IMG/VR virus record: IMGVR_UViG_3300017963_000309
Span: 1-57,176 of that record
Source of the DNA: a virus
Length of the DNA stretch: 57,176 bases
Strand: one strand, 5' to 3'
Shown one piece after another: positions 33,656 to 39,509 of the stretch (the stretch's first letter is position 1; each line of letters starts with the position of its first letter). The translations under genes and the position numbers were made by a program. The notes beneath the pieces were generated by a model that did not search any database, had not been told where the DNA came from, and was given only the letters and a program-made list of their open reading frames with translations.

Positions 33656-33876
33656 TCTTTCACCTCGCTGTTGTCTTTTTTTATGAGTGTTCTTTTATAC
33701 TTTTCGCTTTCATAAATAAATGCACATTTCTTTGAACAAGTGATAGTATTTTTATGTCTTATGTCATAATATGCACTTTTAGAAGGTTTTTTATCTAATG
33801 CTCTCATATATTGTTTTTTACAAATAACACAAATTACTATTTCATGTTCACCATTAAATCCACCACTAATTCCCAT
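33652..33876 (-). CDS. Zinc-knuckle protein, 74 aa
   Basis: CVICKKQY near 16 and CSKKC near 47 form a zinc site like those at the edge of HNH folds; basic tail. First of a small run leading to the RNA-repair genes. Confidence 0.6.
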   Translation of the reverse strand: MGISGGFNGEHEIVICVICKKQYMRALDKKPSKSAYYDIRHKNTITCSKKCAFIYESEKYKRTLIKKDNSEVKE

Positions 33877-34049
33877 TATGCCGACACCTCTTGTTTGTCT
33901 TTCTTTACGATATTAATCATGGCAATATTAGGCGATAGTTCAAAATGGCAATAAGCACATCTATATCCAGATGTATCGGGGATACATCCCCCACTACATC
34001 TTGCTCTTGGTTTTATTGTTGAACTTTTCATTTTGGCTTCTTCTATCAT
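33876..34049 (-). CDS. Zinc-knuckle protein, 57 aa
   Basis: RCSGGC and RCAYCHF give a compact zinc site in the middle, basic ends. The stop overlaps the next start as TAATG. Confidence 0.55.
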   Translation of the reverse strand: MIEEAKMKSSTIKPRARCSGGCIPDTSGYRCAYCHFELSPNIAMINIVKKDKQEVSA

Positions 34050-34870
34050 TCTTCGCTATCTCCCTTGTCTTTCTTCACGACGTTATGAATAATCGGCGTA
34101 ATTACATCATTGAAATATTCAGGTGTGTGAAAATGTCTTTTGTTGGGTGCTTCATCTATCTTTAATTGCTTCTCTATGAAATCGTCTAATACTTGCAAGT
34201 TCTCAATAATGTGATTTTCGTTTTGATTTCTTTTATTTTGAATAATCTTAACTAGGATTTCCTTAATCTCTGATGAGACATTCTTATCATAGGAAAGTGC
34301 TGAAAGTGTTGTTTCAAAATCAATCATGGGTAAACTTCCCCTTTCTTTGACCCAAATAGAATTAATAATTCCCCTACAAGTGTAAAGATATTTCTTTGGA
34401 GTTGATGGATAATTCTGAGGCTTAATGTATTTTAGATAGTTCTGTTTTCCCATTGATTTATAATGATAGTATAAACTAATTGGATTAAATAAGTTGTTTG
34501 AAAATCTCACAAATTCTTTAGGTCTTTCACCAAAGTAAAGTATATTAGAATTAAGCCATTCAATTACTGTTGGATTTGAAGATGATAACATCTTACTAAA
34601 CTTTAGAATATCAAACCCTTGCATATCAATTAAACTACCCTCTGGACTTATCCTTTCAAATTTCTCATTAAAAGCAACAGTAATAACATCACTCTTTGGA
34701 TTGATTAAGGTATATTCTTGTGGTTTACGATAGAAAACAAATCTTACGTCATAATCAGAATCCTTACTCGCCATCCCCCATGCTCTTGAACCTGACTCTA
34801 CTGCAAATAATATTTGTACATCATACTCTTTTGCTACTTGCATTAATAATTCGTTTATCTTCTCTTTCAT
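34046..34870 (-). CDS. RlaP-type nucleotidyltransferase (RNA repair)
   Basis: 274 residues. GSRAWG (27-32) and DSDYDV (37-42) are the polymerase-beta-fold catalytic motifs of the YcgL/RlaP family (PF10127), known as partners of RNA ligases. It probably adds or edits nucleotides on broken RNA ends before ligation. The ligase is at 35766-36377, with tRNA genes nearby. Its start lies within a 36-bp sequence repeated at the start of 35229-35390. Confidence 0.8.
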   Translation of the reverse strand: MKEKINELLMQVAKEYDVQILFAVESGSRAWGMASKDSDYDVRFVFYRKPQEYTLINPKSDVITVAFNEKFERISPEGSLIDMQGFDILKFSKMLSSSNPTVIEWLNSNILYFGERPKEFVRFSNNLFNPISLYYHYKSMGKQNYLKYIKPQNYPSTPKKYLYTCRGIINSIWVKERGSLPMIDFETTLSALSYDKNVSSEIKEILVKIIQNKRNQNENHIIENLQVLDDFIEKQLKIDEAPNKRHFHTPEYFNDVITPIIHNVVKKDKGDSEE

Positions 34871-34889
34871 TTGCTATCACCTTCTTCCT
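34854..34889 (-). repeat. 36-bp junction repeat, copy 1
   Basis: Identical to 35374-35409. It covers the ribosome site (GAAGGTGAT) and the first codons (MKEKI) of the gene it precedes. Part of a set of repeated gene junctions in this operon. Confidence 0.8.
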
Positions 34890-34919
34890 TTTCTATGTTT
34901 TGTTTTTCCATTTCGTATT

Positions 34920-35222
34920 TTAATCCGTTTCGGAATCCTCTGGCTCTGATTTAATTTTTGGCAAATCGCTATGGATATTTTCATTCATTTCACAAGCATA
35001 TTTATGACTTACATTTTTATAACTACTCTCTATATCTTCAAAATCATATTCATTCTCCATAGCAATTTTATCCCCTTTCCAATCATTACTCAATAACCAA
35101 AGGAGTAATCTACCTACATTGAGATTATAAATTGTTTCATAAAATTTGTAGCCACCGTCAAGTTGATGTCCAAATAAATATTCCTTCTTTGTATGGTTTA
35201 CTATTGAGTATGCGGTTCCCAT
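34920..35222 (-). CDS. Hypothetical phage-type protein, 100 aa
   Basis: Starts MGTAYSIVNHTKKEYLFGH. Acidic C-terminus ending EDSETD, like the ends of two neighbours (DSESN). Seen by pattern in viral genomes; role unknown. Confidence 0.6.
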   Translation of the reverse strand: MGTAYSIVNHTKKEYLFGHQLDGGYKFYETIYNLNVGRLLLWLLSNDWKGDKIAMENEYDFEDIESSYKNVSHKYACEMNENIHSDLPKIKSEPEDSETD

Positions 35223-35228
35223 CGTGTA

Positions 35229-35390
35229 TTAATTGGACTCGGAGTCCTGTTTTAGTTCTTTAATAATATCTATTAAACTATCCCACTCAAAAAAAACATT
35301 GTTCTTTCGTCCATTCAAAATTAAGTTTTGAATATCTTCTAGGGCTTGGTTGTATCCTTCTTCAAAATTAAACTTTATCTTCTCTTTCAT
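35229..35390 (-). CDS. Small protein, 53 aa
   Basis: Starts MKEKIKFNFEEGYNQAL inside junction repeat copy 2 and ends DSESN inside the 19-bp palindromic repeat, so both ends are made of repeated DNA. Function unknown. Confidence 0.55.
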   Translation of the reverse strand: MKEKIKFNFEEGYNQALEDIQNLILNGRKNNVFFEWDSLIDIIKELKQDSESN

Positions 35391-35409
35391 TTGCTATCAC
35401 CTTCTTCCT
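35374..35409 (-). repeat. 36-bp junction repeat, copy 2
   Basis: Identical to 34854-34889; see that entry. Confidence 0.8.
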
Positions 35410-35416
35410 ACTTGTC

Positions 35417-35752
35417 TCATTTATTTTCCTCCATTAGTTTCTCTAGTTCTGGCGAGATTTCAAGTTCAGTGCTATCTCTCCTTTCCACATCTAATTTACC
35501 CATAAACTTTTTAGCTTTTGTCTCCACTTCCTTGATAAATTTAAACATAGCTGTTTGATTTGTCGGGTTAATGTCATGGTGACATTCTTGACAAATAGGG
35601 ATTTTTATATTGAACCTTGGACTATACATTTGTGGAATTGAGTGATGATAAGTTTTCCTTTTCTTTATTTGGTCTTTATCAAAATTCCCTCCACATCTCC
35701 AACAAAAATCATATTTGTTTAGTGTAATAGTATTATTCTTTGCCTTTGCCAT
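35417..35752 (-). CDS. HNH-type zinc protein
   Basis: 111 residues from the ATG at 35752 (another ATG at 35758). CWRCGG, YHHSIPQMY and CQECHHD follow the C-x2-C ... HH ... C-x2-CH order of HNH/treble-clef nucleases. The C-terminus is an acidic helix. A nuclease or RNA-binding partner of the ligase. Confidence 0.65.
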   Translation of the reverse strand: MAKAKNNTITLNKYDFCWRCGGNFDKDQIKKRKTYHHSIPQMYSPRFNIKIPICQECHHDINPTNQTAMFKFIKEVETKAKKFMGKLDVERRDSTELEISPELEKLMEENK

Positions 35753-35765
35753 CGTCATTTAATCC

Positions 35766-36377
35766 TTAACTGAAGTCTTTATGTTTTATTTTAGTTATTA
35801 TTCTTCTACCATTTCTTGCAGACATTTCTACCTTCGGTCTTAATACTATCCCCTCTGCAATAAAGTCTCCAAATTCAGAATTAAATCCATTACGTGTCAT
35901 TTCAATAGCATCGTTTAGTGTTCCCTCACCAATTATCTTCACAGTTTTTAATCCTAGTTTTTCGGCTATTTCTTCAACGGCTTCTCTTTTAAGCCACCAT
36001 TTTCCAACCTTGACATCAAAAAGTATAAAACTCACTCCATCAGAAATATAGTTTCCACCACTCTTTTGTATTCCTGCACCATAACCTTCGCCGTATAAGC
36101 AAACTTCATCATCAAAAATTTCCTCAAACTTTTCTTTATCAAACATTTCTTGTAATTTCTCCATTAAGAAAACTGGCATTTGTGCATTGTCTGTCTTTCC
36201 TCCGAATCTTAACTTTTCCCCATCCCACATTATTCTGATATTAGTTCCATCTATCTTTTCAGTAAACACCCAAGAGTTATCTTTTAGATATTCAAACTCT
36301 GGCAGAGAATACTCTTCTGTAAACTTCCCTTTATTATCTCTTTTGAAGATTGATTGTATTTTATGGTATTCTCTCAT
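35766..36377 (-). CDS. RNA ligase, Rnl2-like
   Basis: 203 residues. Motif I EKIDGTN with adenylated K41, RFGGK (motif Ia-like), GEGYGAG (motif III region), EGIVLRP (motif IV) and ITKIKHKDF (motif V). Short, catalytic domain only. Seals RNA nicks or breaks, with the RlaP-type enzyme as likely end-processing partner. Together a tRNA-repair route against host anticodon nucleases is the best guess. Confidence 0.83.
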   Translation of the reverse strand: MREYHKIQSIFKRDNKGKFTEEYSLPEFEYLKDNSWVFTEKIDGTNIRIMWDGEKLRFGGKTDNAQMPVFLMEKLQEMFDKEKFEEIFDDEVCLYGEGYGAGIQKSGGNYISDGVSFILFDVKVGKWWLKREAVEEIAEKLGLKTVKIIGEGTLNDAIEMTRNGFNSEFGDFIAEGIVLRPKVEMSARNGRRIITKIKHKDFS

Positions 36378-36388
36378 CGTATCGTATT

Positions 36389-37012
36389 TTAATTGGACTC
36401 GGAGTCCTCATCTCCTAATAATTTTGTCATTTCTTTTAAAAATCTTTTCTCGGTAGGTAACTTGTTTAAGCTGTATTTTTTTAATAATCGGACAGGGAAA
36501 TATCCACCTTCATTTTTCAACTGTGTATAAAATCTCTCCCTTTTATTCATAGGAGATGTATTAAATCCTTGAAAAATCTCAAAAGTATTTTTATCTAAAT
36601 CAATAACATAACAAAATTCACACATCAAAGAGTCTTTTGCAAAATCAATTTCGTTTCTTAAAATAATGTCTTTATCATCTGAGCTACAAATGTTAGATAA
36701 AATCTCAGCTCCTATATCCCTACTAACAAAAAGATTAAACCATCTTTTCTGTTCAGCAGTTCTATTGTCAGGTTCACTTGACCATTCAGCACAATTTTTA
36801 TAGTAGGAATCAAGAAATTTCTTATCCCTACCTACTCTATCCCAAAACCTTACATTCTTAAGTCTTTTTCTAAGATTTTGAATATTCTCTTTTACCCTTA
36901 AAAATCTTAAAGCTGTTAAACCCTGCCCTTCAGGGTAGCCATCCCATTGCCCATATTGAGCAATTTGATATTTATTATCTTTCACTACGCAAGTTAAGTT
37001 TCTTGTTCCCAT
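36389..37012 (-). CDS. MGTRNLTCVV-family phage protein
   Basis: 207 residues. MGTRNLTCVVKDNKYQIAQY and GQWDGYPEGQG are the marks of a widespread phage family of unknown role. Ends GDEDSESN, encoded by the palindromic junction repeat. Confidence 0.7.
   Translation of the reverse strand: MGTRNLTCVVKDNKYQIAQYGQWDGYPEGQGLTALRFLRVKENIQNLRKRLKNVRFWDRVGRDKKFLDSYYKNCAEWSSEPDNRTAEQKRWFNLFVSRDIGAEILSNICSSDDKDIILRNEIDFAKDSLMCEFCYVIDLDKNTFEIFQGFNTSPMNKRERFYTQLKNEGGYFPVRLLKKYSLNKLPTEKRFLKEMTKLLGDEDSESN
36390..36408. repeat. 19-bp palindromic junction repeat (also 35230-35248)
   Basis: TAATTGGACTCGGAGTCCT, identical at 35230-35248. The core GGACTC-GGAGTCC is a near palindrome and encodes the shared DSESN tail and stop of two genes. 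Confidence 0.75.
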
Positions 37013-37018
37013 CGTATT

Positions 37019-37171
37019 TTAGCACTTCTGTGACTCCTTCCATTTATCTATAAAGAGTTTGAGTGTTTTCCCATTATCTTGAATTGATTCTTCAATCTTG
37101 GCATCCCACATCTCAATAATCTTCCTACCATCAACCATTACTACAATCCTATTTTCTTTTCTTAATTCCAT
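37019..37171 (-). CDS. Small protein, 50 aa
   Basis: Starts MELRKENRIVVMVDGRKIIE; alpha/beta, ends KESQKC. Its 3' end and the 3' end of 37181-37339 share TTTTAGCACTT--GTGACTCCTTC. Confidence 0.55.
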   Translation of the reverse strand: MELRKENRIVVMVDGRKIIEMWDAKIEESIQDNGKTLKLFIDKWKESQKC

Positions 37172-37180
37172 TTTTAGCAC

Positions 37181-37339
37181 TTAGGTGACTCCTTCAAATT
37201 TATCTTTTTGTTCCTTCAGTAAACCTTCCTCGATATCTTTCATTAGTTGGTACTTAATTAGGAAATCGTTTAGTGCCCCTTGCTTGATATCATTCTTCAA
37301 TCTTTCAAACTTTTCTTCATAACTTAACTTTCTTGGCAT
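37181..37339 (-). CDS. Small helical protein, 52 aa
   Basis: Starts MPRKLSYEEKFERLKN, GGAGAAAG before the ATG. Charged helix, no family recognised. Confidence 0.55.
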   Translation of the reverse strand: MPRKLSYEEKFERLKNDIKQGALNDFLIKYQLMKDIEEGLLKEQKDKFEGVT

Positions 37340-37487
37340 CTTTCTCCTCCTTCAACTCTTTATCTAAACATTTCTTATCATTGCAGATGAACTTGCCGCC
37401 ACTAATGGCGCCCCAGTTCTCGGTTAGGATAATTCTTTTCTCGCAGTGCTTGCACAGAACGTCACGGTATAATTCTCTTCGTATCAT
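37317..37487 (-). CDS. Zinc-knuckle protein, 56 aa
   Basis: CKHC (12-15) and CNDKKC (35-40) with a Lys/Glu tail. Overlaps the next gene by 23 nt. First gene of the RNA-repair operon; TTTTTTATACAT near 37530 on the minus strand is its probable TATA box. Confidence 0.6.
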   Translation of the reverse strand: MIRRELYRDVLCKHCEKRIILTENWGAISGGKFICNDKKCLDKELKEEKDAKKVKL

Positions 37488-37499
37488 TTTAAGGAGGTC

Positions 37500-37608
37500 G
37501 TCACGGGGTAAGGTATGTTATGTATAAAAAAGAGGTGATATAGCTTAATCCCAAAAGAAAAAGGTTTTACCGCCAAGATGCTACTTTCAAAAGTTTTTAC
37601 CCCGTGAC
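37500..37608 (-). promoter_or_regulatory. 12-bp inverted repeat around promoter of RNA-repair operon
   Basis: GTCACGGGGTAA (37500-37511) pairs perfectly with TTACCCCGTGAC (37597-37608). The span holds the probable TATA box of the operon starting at 37487. It may be an operator or fold as a leader RNA. No convincing gene inside. Confidence 0.5.
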
Positions 37609-37672
37609 TGTCCATAGTTTTTGGACGCACCTTTTCTTTAAATATGTGAGCGAGCACTGGAGAGTGAGAACA

Positions 37673-37746
37673 TAGTCCCGCGAGGATTCGAACCCCGGTA
37701 TCTGATTCCAAAGACCAGCGCATTTGTCCAGCTATGCTACGGGACT
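37673..37746 (-). tRNA. tRNA-Gln (TTG)
   Basis: Acceptor AGTCCCG/CGGGACT, anticodon stem CTGGT/ATCAG with loop CTTTGGA (TTG), T loop TTCGAAT, discriminator A. No CCA encoded. Confidence 0.9.
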
Positions 37747-37749
37747 AAA

Positions 37750-37824
37750 TGGGGCTGCGCGGATTCGAACCACGATAACGTACTTCCAAAGCACGGATAC
37801 TAAACCAAATTATATTACAACCCC
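37750..37824 (-). tRNA. tRNA-Pro (TGG)
   Basis: Acceptor GGGGTTG/CAGCCCC, anticodon loop TTTGGAA (TGG) on stem CGTGC/GTACG, T loop TTCGAAT, discriminator A. Three bases from tRNA-Gln. Confidence 0.9.
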
Positions 37825-37911
37825 AGTTAAGAAAAAATGTCTATTCACTGTTGGGGCTGCCAAATTGTCATAAGAAAAATAAAGAAAAAGGTTATTTAAA
37901 GTTTATCATGT

Positions 37912-38070
37912 TTACTTGATAATCTTTCTTTTTTGACATTGCATACACCATTCAACAGTTCGCTTGAGATACTTCTTTCCAGTCTTTCGGTCACCACGAC
38001 CGTACCTCTTGAAAACACGATGAACAGTTTCTTCTCCGCAATGTTTGCAAAGTTGTTCGTTGTACTTCAT
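37912..38070 (-). CDS. Basic zinc-ribbon protein, 52 aa
   Basis: CKHCG near residue 8 and CMQC near 42, Arg/Lys-rich between (KRYGRGDRKTGKKY). Probably binds nucleic acid. GGAGG is 7 nt before the ATG, within a hairpin (next entry). Lies between tRNA genes. Confidence 0.65.
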   Translation of the reverse strand: MKYNEQLCKHCGEETVHRVFKRYGRGDRKTGKKYLKRTVEWCMQCQKRKIIK

Positions 38071-38076
38071 TTAAGC

Positions 38077-38099
38077 CTCCACGTTTAAATCACGTGGAG
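38077..38099 (-). promoter_or_regulatory. Hairpin covering the ribosome site
   Basis: On the minus strand CTCCACGT and ACGTGGAG form an 8-bp stem with a 7-nt loop; the 3' arm contains the GGAGG used by the gene starting at 38070. Could limit translation until melted or bound. Confidence 0.5.
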
Positions 38100-38150
38100 C
38101 TTCTTTGCTTACTCATTATGAAATGAGAGTTTGATACTATTTAAATTTTA

Positions 38151-38221
38151 TGCGAGCAAAGGGAATTGAACCCCCGCTAAATGGTTGGAAACCACTTGTC
38201 ATACCACTAGACCATACTCGC
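38151..38221 (-). tRNA. tRNA-Gly (TCC)
   Basis: Acceptor GCGAGTA/TGCTCGC, loop TTTCCAA (TCC), T loop TTCAATT, discriminator A. Last of six tRNAs packed with 2-4 nt between them. Confidence 0.9.
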
Positions 38222-38223
38222 AA

Positions 38224-38310
38224 TCGAGGGAGTAGGATTTGAACCTACGAGGACATAAAAGCCCATGGAGCTTAAATCCATTCCGTTTGACCAGACTCCG
38301 GCATCCCCCG
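38224..38310 (-). tRNA. tRNA-Leu (TAA)
   Basis: Class II with a long variable arm. Acceptor CGGGGGA/TCCCTCG, anticodon stem ATGGA/TCCAT with loop TTTAAGC (TAA), T arm GTAGG-TTCAAAT-CCTAC. Confidence 0.9.
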
Positions 38311-38313
38311 GAA

Positions 38314-38399
38314 TGAAGGGTACAGGATTCGAACCTGTGTAGGTCAAGAGACCACGAGTCCTAAGCCCGCCCCGTTTAACCTGACTCCGGCAACCCTTC
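38314..38399 (-). tRNA. tRNA-Leu (TAG)
   Basis: Class II. Acceptor GAAGGGT/ACCCTTC, loop CTTAGGA (TAG), T arm ACAGG-TTCGAAT-CCTGT, discriminator A. Confidence 0.9.
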
Positions 38400-38403
38400 A
38401 ATA

Positions 38404-38475
38404 TGGACTCTGAGGGTACTGACCCCCCTCCTCCTCGTTGCAAACGAGGTATGCTACCAGTAACACCAAGAGCCC
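38404..38475 (-). tRNA. tRNA-Ala (TGC), odd T arm
   Basis: Acceptor GGGCTCT/AGAGTCC, perfect anticodon stem CCTCG/CGAGG with loop TTTGCAA (TGC). The T loop reads GTCAGTA instead of the usual TTCRA pattern, on stem GGGGG/CCCTC. It may be divergent or poorly functional. Confidence 0.82.
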
Positions 38476-38477
38476 AA

Positions 38478-38549
38478 TAGACCCGCAGGGATTCGCACCC
38501 CAGTCGCCGCCGTGTAAAGGCGGAGTGATAACTCCTACACTACAGGTCT
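38478..38549 (-). tRNA. tRNA-Val (TAC)
   Basis: Acceptor AGACCTG/CGGGTCT, perfect stem CCGCC/GGCGG with loop TTTACAC (TAC), T loop TGCGAAT, discriminator A. Confidence 0.88.
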
Positions 38550-38551
38550 GA

Positions 38552-38624
38552 ACCGACCGGGCGGACTTGCACCACCTCCACGGGGATATGACCCCACGCA
38601 CACTACTTGTTATGTTACAGTCGG
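38552..38624 (-). tRNA. tRNA with CAT anticodon (Met type), odd loops
   Basis: Acceptor CCGACTG/CGGTCGG is perfect and the T stem GGTGG/CCGCC is sound, but the T loop is TGCAAGT. The anticodon arm is unusual: CGTGGGG/CCCCGTG can pair over seven positions and leave only TCATAT as loop. The GGG/CCC pairs recall initiator tRNAs, but the first pair is C-G, not the archaeal initiator A-U. Elongator, initiator or Ile-CAU type cannot be told. Confidence 0.75.
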
Positions 38625-38634
38625 AATATGAAAT

Positions 38635-38693
38635 GGCAAGCCCCGTCAATCCTACTAACCGCATCAAAGCACAGGGTTCGTCAGGGGCTTGCC
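38635..38693. ncRNA. Structured RNA candidate, domain 1
   Basis: GGCAAGCCCC (38635-38644) pairs perfectly with GGGGCTTGCC (38684-38693). Inside, AACC/GGTT can form a second helix. No coding frame is credible. The orientation is unknown because both strands fold; it continues the tRNA array on the minus strand. Confidence 0.45.
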
Positions 38694-38770
38694 AAGCCCC
38701 GGTTCGTGCCTTACCCTCTTATGTTATGGCAGGCTCAATAGTTAGAGCCGAGGGTCTTTATCAGGGCTTG
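38693..38770. ncRNA. Structured RNA candidate, domain 2 (nested helices)
   Basis: Three nested perfect helices: CAAGCCC/GGGCTTG (38693-38699, 38764-38770), CCCTC/GAGGG (38714-38718, 38750-38754) and GGCTC/GAGCC (38732-38736, 38745-38749). The AAGCCCC at 38694 can also pair with GGGGCTT at 38684, so domains 1 and 2 compete. Confidence 0.45.
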
Positions 38771-38865
38771 TATGATTTGTCGGTTTTATAGTCTTTTTCA
38801 ACGAGCGAATTCTTCACATGAGCGACAAGTGTTCTTCCCGTCCTCAAGACTTTTTGTGCCGCGCG

Positions 38866-38953
38866 TTATCTAACAGATAACTATAAGTGGTAACGGGCGG
38901 CAGTAAAGCTTCAGACGCAAATCCTAATGGCGCTAAATGCGGTGCCCGTTACC
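38866..38953. other. Two hairpins: TTATCT-AAC-AGATAA and GGTAACGGGC stem
   Basis: TTATCT/AGATAA (38866-38880, 3-nt loop) and GGTAACGGGC (38889-38898) with GCCCGTTACC (38944-38953), loop of 45 nt. GC-rich in an AT-rich genome. Together with 38635-38770 this 300-base stretch carries no gene and is probably RNA or an origin-like structure. Confidence 0.4.
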
Positions 38954-39028
38954 GAGGTACATCACACATAATGATGCAAAATAAAAGAAAAATGAAATTT
39001 AAATATTTATCCCACTACTGGGAAGAAG

Positions 39029-39367
39029 TTACATCTGTTGAGATGATGCTTCAATAGGTTGACCTGCTTCAGGTTTCTTTTCCACGACCTTGTATCGTGT
39101 CTTCAAACCTTCGCCTTCCTTTAGAACTTTGACATACTTGATTGTAGGATTATTCTCAATCATAGTTTTCAAGTCGTCAAGCACAGTATTTGGAACTCTA
39201 TACTTTTCATCACCAACAGTAATGAAATGGTAAGAGAACTCTTTGCCATCACTATCTTCCTTTGTTTCAAGGTCAATAGGTAAATTGATGTCAACAATGT
39301 CCAAATCTGCGATATTCTTGGTTTGCTTTGGTTCGTAAACCTGTGCAGCTTCCTTTAACGTTGCCAT
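39029..39367 (-). CDS. Replication-associated protein, possible ssDNA binder
   Basis: 112 residues from the ATG at 39367, not the longer frame that crosses the repeats. MATLKEAAQVYEPKQTKNIAD start, then a beta-rich core (KYRVPNTVLDDLK). Immediately downstream of the primase-helicase across the iteron-like repeats. Size and place fit a single-strand binding or accessory protein, but the family is not recognised. Confidence 0.6.
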   Translation of the reverse strand: MATLKEAAQVYEPKQTKNIADLDIVDINLPIDLETKEDSDGKEFSYHFITVGDEKYRVPNTVLDDLKTMIENNPTIKYVKVLKEGEGLKTRYKVVEKKPEAGQPIEASSQQM

Positions 39368-39410
39368 TCTGGGTTGTTTCCTCCATAATTTAGTTGAATT
39401 TGATAGTTTA

Positions 39411-39505
39411 CTAGACAGACTAGACAGACTAGACAAAGATTTGAATTAGGTGTCCTATAGGGAATTAATTGAGAAACCCGTCTAGTTTGTCTAGTTTGTC
39501 TAGTT
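39411..39505. repeat. Iteron-like TCTAGTYTG repeats, possible origin
   Basis: Three 9-bp units of CTAGACAGA type (39411-39438) face three units of GTCTAGTTT type (39480-39505), giving a long inverted repeat around about 40 bp of AT-rich DNA. It lies between the primase-helicase gene and its neighbour. Could be the replication origin or an autoregulatory operator. Confidence 0.6.
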
Positions 39506-39509
39506 ACGC

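Noticed and set aside
37484-37723. Reverse frame of 79 codons
   Set aside because: It crosses tRNA-Gln and the inverted repeat and overlaps the promoter of the gene starting at 37487.
38635-38693. Hammerhead ribozyme (CTGACGA core on the minus strand)
   Set aside because: The matching GAAA core and a cleavage triplet in the right place are missing.
38632-38696. Another tRNA at the head of the array
   Set aside because: GGCAAGC/GCTTGCC could be an acceptor, but the space between is too short and no anticodon or T arm forms.
38207-38791. Reading frames across the tRNA array (three, both strands)
   Set aside because: They coincide with complete tRNA cloverleafs and the structured locus; the open frames follow from GC-rich tRNA sequence.
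38635-38990. RNase P RNA or SRP RNA
   Set aside because: None of the universally conserved core segments of either RNA could be found.
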